From the NCBI GenBank assembly GCA_025936015.1, contig JAICUE010000053.1, forward strand, positions 1 through 10,440: DNA of 10,440 nucleotides. The letters are read 5' to 3'. Made by a program: the position numbers and the translations under genes. How positions within the stretch are numbered: the first letter of the stretch is position 1; the number at the start of each line of letters is the position of its first letter. This document shows, one piece after another, positions 1 through 7,017 of this stretch. The notes under the pieces were generated by a model. It saw nothing but the letters and a program-made list of their open reading frames with translations, made no database searches and was not told the origin of the DNA. Origin of the DNA: Gemmatimonadaceae bacterium (GTDB lineage: Bacteria; Gemmatimonadota; Gemmatimonadetes; Gemmatimonadales; Gemmatimonadaceae).

Positions 1-1758
1 TCGAATGCGGCGATCGTCTCGGTCGACCCGAACACCGGCGTCATCACCGCCAACGCGGCGGGATCGGCGTCGATCAAGGCGACCGCGACCAGCGATGGCA
101 TCGCCAGCGGCTCGACCACCATCACCACCGAAGTCGAGCCAGTCTCGCCTTCGGCCCGCGTCGGTCACAACACCGAGCTCGGCGTCCCGACGGATGCCGA
201 TCCGAGCGACGACGTCATCATCTCGCGCCGCCAGTACACGCTCTCGTACAACGTGGCGCACGGCGGCCCGAACTGGGTGAGCTGGAACCTCGACGCGACT
301 CACCAGGGCGGCGCGTCGCGCTGCAACTGCATGACCGCCGACACCGCGCTCACCCGTCTCGGCATTCACGCCTTCGACACGAACGATTGGATCAACGGCG
401 GCATCTACTCGCGCGGCCACATGTCGCCGTCGGCTGACTGGGCGGACACGCCGGGCGACAACGCGCCGACGTTCTTCCTCTCGAACATGATCCCGCAGAA
501 CCAGACGGCGAACGCCGGCGCCTGGGGGGACCTCGAGAACTACCTTCGCACGCAGACGGGGCATGGCGAGGAGATCTACATCGTCGCCGGCCCGATCTTC
601 ACGAAGAACCGCAGCGGCGCCGGTGTCGACGGCCTCGGCTGGATGACCGGAACGGGCCACATCGCCGTCCCGGACTCGATGTGGAAGGTGGCGATCATCG
701 TTCCCGATGCGCGCAGCGCGAGCCAGATCGACAGCCCGACGGACGTCCGCGTCATCGCGGTGAAGATGGCGAACGACCCGAGCTCGGTCGGCTCCTGGAG
801 CAACTTCCCCACGACGATCGACAAGATCCAGCAGTCCACGGGCTACGACCTGCTCTCGGCGCTTCCCGCCGACGTGCAGTGCCGCATCGAAGTGCGGAAC
901 TGTGTTCCAGTCGCGCGGCTGACGGGCAGCTTCAGCGGCGCGGAAGGTTCGACGCTCAGCGTGAGCGCCGCGACCTCGACCGACGCTGATGCCGATGCAC
1001 TCAGCTACCAGTGGACGCTCGACGGCCAGGCGGCGGGGAACGATCCGACGCTGACGCACACCTTCGCCGACAACGGCAACTACGCGGTGCGCGTGGTCGT
1101 CGCCGATGGCAAGGGCGCAGCCGACACGGCAACGGCGACGATCGCGGTCGCCAACGTCGCGCCAACCGTTGCCGCCTTCGACGGCGCGACGATCCTGCAG
1201 GGCGAGACGTACTCGGCGTCGGGGAGCTTCACCGATCCGGGTGCGGACAGCTGGCGCGGAAGCGTCAACTACGGGGACGGCAGCAGCACCGCCGCGCTCT
1301 CGATCTCGGGGAAGAGCTTCACGCTCGAGCACCAGTACACGGCGGCCGGTGACTTCGCCGTCGCGGTGCAGGTGCTCGACAAGGACGGCGGTGTCGGAAC
1401 GTCGTCGGCCCGCGTCGTGGTGCAGACGCCGACGCAGGGTGTGGCGAACCTCTCGTCCGCGCTCTCGTCGCTGTCGTCGCTCGGCCTGAACGCGGTGCGC
1501 ACGTCGTCGACCACCACGACGTCGGCCGCGAAGAGCAGCGGCGGCGGGTTGAATGCGGGTCAGATCAACTCGCTGCAGGCGAAGCTCGACAACGCGTCCC
1601 AGCAGCTCGATGGTGGGAGCAAGGACGCGGCGAAGGGCGTGCTCGAAGCATTCATCAACGAGCTGAACGCGGTCGCTGCCTCGGGTCGCGCGAGCGACGC
1701 CGCGGTGACGCCGATCGTGGACTACGCGCGACGCGTGATCACGAGCATCGGCGGCTGA
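1..1758 (+). CDS. Secreted DNA/RNA non-specific endonuclease with BIG2, PKD and FIMAH-like domains (5' partial)
   Basis: The reading frame is open from base 1 and ends at TGA 1756-1758, so the true start and any signal peptide lie upstream. The first ~125 bases encode a strand-rich segment with VDPNTGVITANAAG, typical of a bacterial Ig-like BIG2 repeat. The nuclease follows (about 145-900): NWVSWNL, then YSRGHMSPSADW with the catalytic His at 418-420, then FFLSNMIPQN and ANAGAW with the expected Mg-binding Asn at 511-513 and a downstream Glu at 535-537. This is the NucA/Serratia nuclease fold, which cuts DNA and RNA; the usual DRGH reads SRGH. Two PKD domains follow (about 907-1165 and 1165-1430, the second with NYGDGS), then a Ser/Thr-rich linker and a helical C-terminus (about 1555-1755) resembling FIMAH. 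Two cysteine pairs (CNC; C-x6-C) suit an extracellular protein. The likely role is extracellular nucleic acid degradation or scavenging (inference). Confidence 0.9.
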   Translation, partial: SNAAIVSVDPNTGVITANAAGSASIKATATSDGIASGSTTITTEVEPVSPSARVGHNTELGVPTDADPSDDVIISRRQYTLSYNVAHGGPNWVSWNLDATHQGGASRCNCMTADTALTRLGIHAFDTNDWINGGIYSRGHMSPSADWADTPGDNAPTFFLSNMIPQNQTANAGAWGDLENYLRTQTGHGEEIYIVAGPIFTKNRSGAGVDGLGWMTGTGHIAVPDSMWKVAIIVPDARSASQIDSPTDVRVIAVKMANDPSSVGSWSNFPTTIDKIQQSTGYDLLSALPADVQCRIEVRNCVPVARLTGSFSGAEGSTLSVSAATSTDADADALSYQWTLDGQAAGNDPTLTHTFADNGNYAVRVVVADGKGAADTATATIAVANVAPTVAAFDGATILQGETYSASGSFTDPGADSWRGSVNYGDGSSTAALSISGKSFTLEHQYTAAGDFAVAVQVLDKDGGVGTSSARVVVQTPTQGVANLSSALSSLSSLGLNAVRTSSTTTTSAAKSSGGGLNAGQINSLQAKLDNASQQLDGGSKDAAKGVLEAFINELNAVAASGRASDAAVTPIVDYARRVITSIGG

Positions 1759-1782
1759 TCGACCGGCAATACAGTCGGGCAG

Positions 1783-1817
1783 AAAACCCCCGGCGGCCAT
1801 TGGCCGCCGGGGGTTTT
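1783..1817. terminator. Intrinsic terminator, probably bidirectional
   Basis: A perfect 17-bp inverted repeat (arms 1783-1799 and 1801-1817) begins AAAACCCCCGG and ends CCGGGGGTTTT, 24 nt after the nuclease stop codon. The GC-rich stem with a T-run on the plus strand and the mirrored A-run fits Rho-independent termination of the nuclease transcript. The symmetry would also work for transcripts from the right. It separates the nuclease unit from the kinase. Confidence 0.9.
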
Positions 1818-1853
1818 CCGTCATCGCACGACCGCATCGCGCGCCTGGTTCAG

Positions 1854-1869
1854 TGGCCTTTTGTTTGCC
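1854..1869 (+). promoter_or_regulatory. Candidate sigma-54-type -24/-12 promoter upstream of the kinase
   Basis: TGGC (1854-1857) and TTGC (1865-1868) are placed so that GG and GC are separated by exactly 10 bases, as in the TGGCACG-N4-TTGC consensus. The ACG part is not matched (CTT here), and the base after TTGC is C rather than A/T. The expected start of transcription would fall a few bases before ATG 1883, leaving almost no leader. I found no enhancer-binding-protein site or RpoN gene in the window, so this is a candidate only. Confidence 0.28.
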
Positions 1870-1874
1870 AAACA
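1862..1874. promoter_or_regulatory. AT-rich palindrome, candidate operator
   Basis: TGTTTG-C-CAAACA is a perfect dyad with 6-bp arms and a 1-base centre. It stands out as AT-rich in GC-rich surroundings and ends 8 bases before ATG 1883. Its position is suitable for a repressor or activator site controlling the kinase. It overlaps the sigma-54-like element, so the two readings compete. If translation began at GTG 1853 the site would lie inside the coding region, which slightly favours the 1883 start. Confidence 0.3.
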
Positions 1875-1882
1875 GTCGCCGC

Positions 1883-3337
1883 ATGTCGAGTGCTGACATT
1901 TCGGGGACCTCTCCGCCGGACGGCGTTTCGACAGGTCCCCACCCCGCTGAAAACTCCGACACTCCAGAAGCTCGCGAGCGTGAAGAGGCGCTCCGCCGAG
2001 GCGCGCAGCGTGAGCGGGAGCGCGCCGCCGGACAGCTGCCGACGCGCGCGACATATTCCGGCATCGCTCCGGCAGGCATTGCGGCCCGCGCATTCGCCGC
2101 GCACGCCGACAACGTTCGCGATTACGCGATCTTCCTGATGGACCCGGACGGCGTCATAACGTTCTGGGGGGAAGGCGCGCGCCTCATCAAGTGGTGGACG
2201 AAGGACGAGGCGGAAGGTGCGCACCTGCGCCTGCTCTATCCGGTCGGCGGCTCGGAAGACGGCACGGCGGAACAGCATCTTCGCCTCGCCGCCGAGCGCG
2301 GCGAGTACACGGGTGAAGGCCAGCGGGTACGCAGCGACGGGTCGACCTTCTGGGCCGGCATTACCCTCACCGCGCTCCGTGACGACGCGGGCAACCTGCT
2401 CGGCTTCGCGAAGACGACGCGCGACGTCACTGCGCGCCGTGCCGCGGACGAGCTTCTCCAGGCCGCCGCGGAATCGGCTGAGGCAGCACGCGCCGCCGCG
2501 GAGTCGGCGAACATCGCCAAGAGCAGTTTTCTCGCGACGATGAGCCATGAGATCCGCACGCCGGTCAACGCGATGCTCGGCTACCTGACGCTGCTCGAGC
2601 TCGAGATCGACGGACCGCTGAGCGAGCGGCAGCACATGCACGTCGCGCGGGCGACGACGAGCGCGCGCCATCTCATCGAGCTCATCTCCGAGGTGCTCGA
2701 CTTTTCCCGGATCGACGCGAGCAAGGTCACGGCGCGTCCGGACGCGATGCAGGTTGGCGAGGCGGTGACCGCGGCGCTGGACCTCGTTTCCCCGCAGGCG
2801 AGCGCGCGCGGGCTCGAGCTCGTGAACGACATGGGCGGGTACGCGGCTGGGCTCGCGGCGTGGGGCGACGCCGCGCACGTCAGGCAGATTCTCGTCAACC
2901 TGCTCGCGAACGCCGTCAAGTTCACGATACCGCGCAACGGTACCCCGGGTCGGGTCGCGGTGAGCGTTGGGACCGCGGCGCAGCCATCGCCGGAAGCGCA
3001 GCTCACCGGCGATGGACCGTGGATCTACATCCGCGTTGAAGACAACGGACCGGGCATCGCGAGCGACCAGCTCGACAGGATCTTCGAGCCGTTCGTGCAG
3101 GGCGACATGACGCTCACCCGTGTGCATGGCGGCACCGGTCTCGGACTGGCGATCAGCCGGCGCCTCGCGCGTCTGATGTCGGGCGACGTCACCGCGTGGA
3201 GCGAGGTCGGTGTCGGATCCGCATTCTTCCTCTGGTTGCCGGCCGCCCCGGTGAACTCGCTCGAGACCGGCGGAATCCGCGGTCACGGGCCGAGCGGCGA
3301 CGGGGGTCAGGCTCCGCGACAAGCGTCGGTGCCCTGA
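1883..3337 (+). CDS. Soluble PAS-domain sensor histidine kinase
   Basis: This is a cytoplasmic two-component sensor of 484 residues with no membrane segment or signal peptide. In order: a charged, low-complexity N-terminus (1-75); a PAS/PAC domain (about 76-183, beginning VRDYAIFLMDPDGVITFW and ending FAKTTRDVTARRAADE); a short Ala/Glu-rich helix; HisKA with the phospho-accepting His222 in MSHEIRTP; and a HATPase_c domain with N-box QILVNLLANAVKF (about 335-347), DNGPG (387-391), FEPF (401-404) and GGTGLGLAIS (416-425). The last ~30 residues are Gly/Pro-rich, with no receiver domain. No response regulator lies beside it, so it is an orphan kinase within this window. The PAS ligand cannot be told from sequence. 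I chose ATG 1883; GTG 1853 is an in-frame alternative adding 10 residues. Neither has a clear Shine-Dalgarno sequence. It may control the neighbouring monooxygenase operon (inference from position only). Confidence 0.9.
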   Translation: MSSADISGTSPPDGVSTGPHPAENSDTPEAREREEALRRGAQRERERAAGQLPTRATYSGIAPAGIAARAFAAHADNVRDYAIFLMDPDGVITFWGEGARLIKWWTKDEAEGAHLRLLYPVGGSEDGTAEQHLRLAAERGEYTGEGQRVRSDGSTFWAGITLTALRDDAGNLLGFAKTTRDVTARRAADELLQAAAESAEAARAAAESANIAKSSFLATMSHEIRTPVNAMLGYLTLLELEIDGPLSERQHMHVARATTSARHLIELISEVLDFSRIDASKVTARPDAMQVGEAVTAALDLVSPQASARGLELVNDMGGYAAGLAAWGDAAHVRQILVNLLANAVKFTIPRNGTPGRVAVSVGTAAQPSPEAQLTGDGPWIYIRVEDNGPGIASDQLDRIFEPFVQGDMTLTRVHGGTGLGLAISRRLARLMSGDVTAWSEVGVGSAFFLWLPAAPVNSLETGGIRGHGPSGDGGQAPRQASVP

Positions 3338-3390
3338 CGGAGCGCCTGCCTAACGCGAATGCGTCGCGTCGCGGATCGGCCACCGCGCCT

Positions 3391-3425
3391 CGCGGAGCCG
3401 GACCGATTGCCGGCGACGCTCCGCG
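3391..3425. promoter_or_regulatory. Hairpin in the kinase-monooxygenase intergenic gap
   Basis: CGCGGAGC (3391-3398) is perfectly complementary to GCTCCGCG (3418-3425), giving an 8-bp stem around a 19-nt loop. No T-run follows, so it is not a standard intrinsic terminator. It could act at the RNA level at the 3' end of the kinase message, or be a chance pairing in GC-rich DNA. It covers the candidate -35 box of the next operon. Confidence 0.25.
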
Positions 3426-3435
3426 CCAATAACGT
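3407..3435 (+). promoter_or_regulatory. Weak candidate promoter for the monooxygenase operon
   Basis: TTGCCG (3407-3412) and TAACGT (3430-3435) are separated by 17 bases, and the second box lies in the most AT-rich stretch of the gap. Each box matches only three of six positions of the housekeeping consensus. The -10-like box ends 6 bases before ATG 3442, so a transcript from here would be leaderless, which agrees with the absence of a Shine-Dalgarno sequence. The rest of the 104-base gap holds a GCCTAACG octamer (3348-3355) and the hairpin listed separately. Confidence 0.22.
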
Positions 3436-3441
3436 TGCTCC

Positions 3442-4950
3442 ATGTCGGCGGCAACGGATCTCACCGGGGACAACAGCGTGGCACGCGCGCGAATCGCGAT
3501 CGTCGGCAGCGGGTTCGCCGGCCTCGGGATGGCGATTCGGCTCAAGCGCGCGCGCATCGACGACTTCGTCATCCTCGAGCGCGCGGCCGACGTCGGCGGC
3601 ACCTGGCGCGACAACAGCTATCCCGGGTGCGCCTGCGACGTCGAGTCGCACCTCTATTCGTTCTCGTTCGCGCCGAATCCGAGCTGGTCGCGCCGCTTCG
3701 CACCGCAGGCGGAGATCCAGGCGTATCTGCAACGCTGCGCGGAGCGTTTCGCGATCATCCCGCACATCCGCTTCGGCCACGATGTCACCGGCGCCCGGTG
3801 GGACGACGAGTCACACGAATGGGTCGTTCAAACCACTCGCGGCGTGATTCGCGCGTCGAGTCTCGTCCTCGGCAACGGACCGTTGAGCGATCCGATCATC
3901 CCCGCTCTCCCCGGGCTGGCGGGCTTCGAGGGTGAGACGTTCCACTCGGCCGCGTGGCGGCACGACATCGACCTCACCGGGCGCGACGTCGCAGTGATCG
4001 GGACCGGCGCGTCGGCCATCCAGTTCGTCCCGCACATCCAGCGGCGCGCCAGGCAGCTGCACCTGTTCCAGCGCACGGCGCCGTGGGTGATCCCGCGCCA
4101 CGATCGTCCGGTCTCGCCCACGTGGCAGCGGGCGTATCGCGTGCTTCCCGCGCTCCAGCGAGTCGCCCGCGCGCTGATCTACGCCAGGCACGAGCTGTTC
4201 CTTCTCCTCTTCCGCCATCCACGATGGATGAAGCGCGTGGAAGATGTCGCCCGGCGCGGGCTGCGAAAGTGGATCCGCGATCCCGAGCGTCGCGCGCGGA
4301 TGACGCCGAACTACACGATGGGGTGCAAGCGCCTGCTGCTCTCCGACGAATACCTTCCGGCGGTCGCGCAGCCTAACGTCAGCGTCATAACGGCGCCGCT
4401 GCGGGAGGTGCGGGCCGACAGCGTCGTCGATGCCGACGGCATCGCCCATCGCGCCGACGTGATCATCTTCGGCACCGGCTTCCGGCCGACCGATCCGCCG
4501 CTCGCGCCCTGCATCGCGGGTCGCGACGGACGAACGCTCGCCGAGCATTGGCGCGGCAGTCCGCAGGCGTACCTCGGCACCATGGTCGCCGGATTTCCGA
4601 ACCTCTTCATCCTGCTCGGACCGAACACGGGGCTCGGCCATTCGTCGGTGGTGTTCATGATCGAGGCGCAGATCGAGCAGGTAATGCTGGTGCTTCGCGA
4701 GCTCGCGCGCCGCGGTGTATCAGCGATCGAGCCGAGTGCCGAGGCGCAGGCAGGGTTCGTCGCGGAGGTCGAGCGCCGGATGCGCGGGACGGTGTGGGTC
4801 GCCGGACACTGCATGAGCTGGTACCTCGATCGGACCGGGCGGAACTCCTCCCTCTGGCCGGACTTCACCTGGCGCTTTCGCCGCCGGTTGCAGCGAGTCG
4901 TGCGCGGCGACTACGTCACTGTCCGATCGCCGGCGGCCGATGTCGGCTGA
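3442..4950 (+). CDS. Class B flavin monooxygenase (FMO / Baeyer-Villiger type), MymA-like
   Basis: A 502-residue flavoprotein that should use FAD and NAD(P)H with O2 to oxygenate a ketone, aldehyde or heteroatom substrate. Seen in sequence: FAD Rossmann motif GSGFAG (residues 22-27), GGTWRDNSYPGCACD (52-66), the fingerprint FEGETFHSAAW (162-172), and a second Rossmann motif GTGASA (187-192) for NAD(P)H. Also present are NYTMGCKRLLLSDEYLP, GTGFRPTD and the C-terminal GRNSSLWPDFTWRFRRR, typical of the MymA/EthA-like group. The fingerprint follows the Baeyer-Villiger pattern FxGxxxHxxxW, but the next residue is Arg instead of Pro/Asp, so Baeyer-Villiger activity should not be assumed. There is no membrane segment; it is probably cytoplasmic or membrane-associated. 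The start at ATG 3442 leaves 13-17 residues before the first strand, normal for the family. It is the first gene of a three-gene operon and overlaps the hydrolase gene by 11 bp. Confidence 0.93.
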   Translation: MSAATDLTGDNSVARARIAIVGSGFAGLGMAIRLKRARIDDFVILERAADVGGTWRDNSYPGCACDVESHLYSFSFAPNPSWSRRFAPQAEIQAYLQRCAERFAIIPHIRFGHDVTGARWDDESHEWVVQTTRGVIRASSLVLGNGPLSDPIIPALPGLAGFEGETFHSAAWRHDIDLTGRDVAVIGTGASAIQFVPHIQRRARQLHLFQRTAPWVIPRHDRPVSPTWQRAYRVLPALQRVARALIYARHELFLLLFRHPRWMKRVEDVARRGLRKWIRDPERRARMTPNYTMGCKRLLLSDEYLPAVAQPNVSVITAPLREVRADSVVDADGIAHRADVIIFGTGFRPTDPPLAPCIAGRDGRTLAEHWRGSPQAYLGTMVAGFPNLFILLGPNTGLGHSSVVFMIEAQIEQVMLVLRELARRGVSAIEPSAEAQAGFVAEVERRMRGTVWVAGHCMSWYLDRTGRNSSLWPDFTWRFRRRLQRVVRGDYVTVRSPAADVG

Positions 4951-6064
4951 TCATGCAGCGGAGCCGCGCGACCGGCCGCGGCTGAGCGAGCGGATGGAGC
5001 GGGTGATCGGCTGGCTGCTGCTGCGCCTCCCGCCGCGCGTGCTCGCCGCACTCTCCGGCGGCGCACCGCTCGTGATCGACGGCGGGCAACTCGATCCGGG
5101 GGTGAACCTGCTTCGTGCAGCGCGTGCGCGAAAGGCGCGGTACGGACTCATCGAGCCGACGGTCGCCGTCGGGCGGGCGCGCTACCGGCGCGATGCCCGT
5201 GCCTTCGTCGGACCGCGCACCCCGGTCGGCTCGGTGCGCGATCTCGCGGTCGCCGGCGCAGCTGGACCGTTAGGCGCGCGACTGTACCTGCCGCCCGGCG
5301 ACGTCGGCAATGGTGCGCCGTTGCTCGTCTACCTGCACGGCGGCGGCTTCGTCATCGGCGACCTCGATACCCACGATGAACCGTGCCGGGTGCTCTGCCG
5401 GCACGGGCGCACCGCGGTGCTGAGCGTCGCGTACCGGCTCGCGCCCGAACACCCCTTCCCCGCCGCGGTCGACGACGCGCTCGCTGCCTGGCGCTGGGCG
5501 CGGACCAATGCCGGTGCGTTAGGCATCGACCGGTCGCGGATCTCGATCGGCGGCGACAGTGCCGGAGGGAATCTCGCCGCCGTCGTCTCGCTGCTCACCG
5601 CGCGAACCGATGACGCTCCCGAGGCGCAGCTGCTCATCTATCCGGCGATCGATCCGGTCACCGCTCGGACATCGCGCGAGTTGTTCGCCGATGGCCTTTT
5701 CCTCACGATGCGCGACGTCGCCGCCTTCGAACGGGAATATCGCGGCGGCCGGACCGGGGACGCGCGCGACCCGCGCGCTGCCCCCATCTTCGCCGACGAC
5801 CTTTCCAGTCTGCCGCCGGCGCTCGTCATAACGGCGGGCTTCGACGTCCTTCGCGACGAGGGCGAGGCCTATGGCGCCGCCCTGGCCACCGCCGGCAACA
5901 GGGTTCGACAGCATCGCTTCCCGTCACTCGTTCACGGCTTCATTCACATGACCGACATCTCTCCCACCGCGCGCCGCGCGATGCGCACGGTCGCCGTCGA
6001 ATTCCGCTCGCTGCGCGACAGCTCGACCCGGAGCGCCGGCAAGCGACCCGCGGTGAACGCGTGA
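4940..6064 (+). CDS. Alpha/beta hydrolase of the hormone-sensitive lipase family (LipR-like esterase)
   Basis: A 374-residue carboxylesterase or lipase of alpha/beta-hydrolase fold 3. Seen: oxyanion-hole motif HGGG (133-136), YRLAPEHPFPAA, nucleophile elbow GDSAGG with Ser207, catalytic Asp302 in FDVLRDE, and catalytic His332 in VHGF. The triad is complete, so the enzyme should be active on short or medium acyl esters. About 100 residues precede the core, longer than many family members; an internal ATG at 4994 (residue 19) is an alternative start. ATG 4940 lies inside the monooxygenase gene and its stop overlaps the dehydrogenase start (GTGA, 6061-6064), which indicates translational coupling. 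Next to a Baeyer-Villiger-like enzyme, it could hydrolyse the ester product (inference). Two TTA Leu codons occur here, both in CGTTAGGC. Confidence 0.93.
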   Translation: MSADHAAEPRDRPRLSERMERVIGWLLLRLPPRVLAALSGGAPLVIDGGQLDPGVNLLRAARARKARYGLIEPTVAVGRARYRRDARAFVGPRTPVGSVRDLAVAGAAGPLGARLYLPPGDVGNGAPLLVYLHGGGFVIGDLDTHDEPCRVLCRHGRTAVLSVAYRLAPEHPFPAAVDDALAAWRWARTNAGALGIDRSRISIGGDSAGGNLAAVVSLLTARTDDAPEAQLLIYPAIDPVTARTSRELFADGLFLTMRDVAAFEREYRGGRTGDARDPRAAPIFADDLSSLPPALVITAGFDVLRDEGEAYGAALATAGNRVRQHRFPSLVHGFIHMTDISPTARRAMRTVAVEFRSLRDSSTRSAGKRPAVNA

Positions 6065-7017
6065 GCACCGCGCGGAGCAGTCTCGCCGGAAAGGTCGTTT
6101 TCATCACCGGCCCCGCGCGCGGGATCGGCGAAGCGACCGCGCGGGTCGCGGCCGCCCGCGGAGCGACGCTCGCGTTGGTCGGGCTGGAGCCCGATCGCCT
6201 CGCGCGACTCGCCAGGGAGCTTGGACCGGCACACAGCTGGGCGGAGTGCGACGTCACCGATCAGCGCGCGCTCGAGCGCGCGGTCGCGGCAACCGTCGCC
6301 GCGCACGGCGGGATCGACGTCGTCATCGCCAACGCGGGGATCGCGACCAACGGGATGGTCTCGGTCACTCCCGCCGATGCACTGGCGCGGGTGATCGACG
6401 TCAACCTCACCGGGGTCGTGCGCACGGTGCGCGCGACGCTCGAAGCGGTGAGTGCGCGGCGCGGCTACTATCTGCTCATCTCGTCGGCTGCTGCTTTCGC
6501 TGCCTCGCCCGGGATCGCGGTGTATGCGGCGGCGAAGGCCGGCGTCGAGATGTTCGGTACCGCGCTCCGCTTCGAGCTGCGCCACCGCGGCGTCGCGGTC
6601 GGCGTCGCGCACCCATCGTGGGTCGACACGGACCTGGTGCGCGACATCCAGCAGGATCTCTCGAGCTTCCGGAAGCTCGTCGCCGCGCTGCCGGGCCCAT
6701 TCGGCGTCGTCACTCCGGTCGCTGAATGCGCCGACGCCTTCATCGACGGCATCGTCAACCGGCGGCGCAAGATCTTCGTCCCGAAGAGCGTCAGGTTGTA
6801 CTCGCTGATTCGCCCGGTGCTCAACAGCCGCATCGCCGACTGGGTGATCGCGCGTTACGCGCGGCGAATGATCCCAGTCGCCGAGCAGGAGGTGACGACG
6901 CTCGGACAGTCGTTCGGCGCCCACAGCGTCGAGCGCACGCGATCAGGCGGCGCGCTTGCGGTACTGCCTGACGGCAAGGGTGAGCACGATGGTGCCGATC
7001 AGCGCGAGCATCGCTAG
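6061..7017 (+). CDS. Short-chain dehydrogenase/reductase (classical SDR)
   Basis: A 318-residue NAD(P)-dependent oxidoreductase. Seen: cofactor loop TGPARGIG (16-23), acidic CDVTD (63-67), NAG (91-93), active-site Asn115 in DVNLTG, Ser142, and Tyr155-x3-Lys159 in VYAAAKAG. The catalytic set is complete. Classical SDRs usually have 250-280 residues; the extra length is a C-terminal extension whose last ~24 residues (6943-7017) are encoded opposite the 3' end of the convergent permease gene and look low in conservation. The start is GTG 6061, overlapping the hydrolase stop by 4 bp. It probably oxidises an alcohol or reduces a carbonyl compound handled by the same operon, as does the Rv3085-type SDR beside MymA and LipR in mycobacteria (inference from order and family). 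Confidence 0.92.
   Translation: MSTARSSLAGKVVFITGPARGIGEATARVAAARGATLALVGLEPDRLARLARELGPAHSWAECDVTDQRALERAVAATVAAHGGIDVVIANAGIATNGMVSVTPADALARVIDVNLTGVVRTVRATLEAVSARRGYYLLISSAAAFAASPGIAVYAAAKAGVEMFGTALRFELRHRGVAVGVAHPSWVDTDLVRDIQQDLSSFRKLVAALPGPFGVVTPVAECADAFIDGIVNRRRKIFVPKSVRLYSLIRPVLNSRIADWVIARYARRMIPVAEQEVTTLGQSFGAHSVERTRSGGALAVLPDGKGEHDGADQREHR

Noticed and set aside
1440..1560. Tandem repeat in the Ser/Thr-rich region of the nuclease
   Set aside because: Repeated tcgtcg-type codons reflect a low-complexity linker; there is no exact repeat unit of useful length.
1853..1882. GTG 1853 as the kinase start
   Set aside because: It adds 10 residues with no domain value, has no ribosome binding site, and would place the palindrome and promoter-like element inside the gene. 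It is not excluded.
1850..3322. Long 490-residue open frame on the minus strand
   Set aside because: It lies wholly opposite the kinase, is Arg-rich with no recognisable domain, and is a mirror frame of high-GC codons.
5944..6924. 326-residue minus-strand open frame opposite the dehydrogenase
   Set aside because: Composition is Arg/Asp-rich without motifs, while the plus-strand frame has a complete SDR catalytic set.
6955..6984. Possible terminator hairpin CTTGC...GCAAG in the convergent overlap
   Set aside because: Only five base pairs, a long loop and no T-run.
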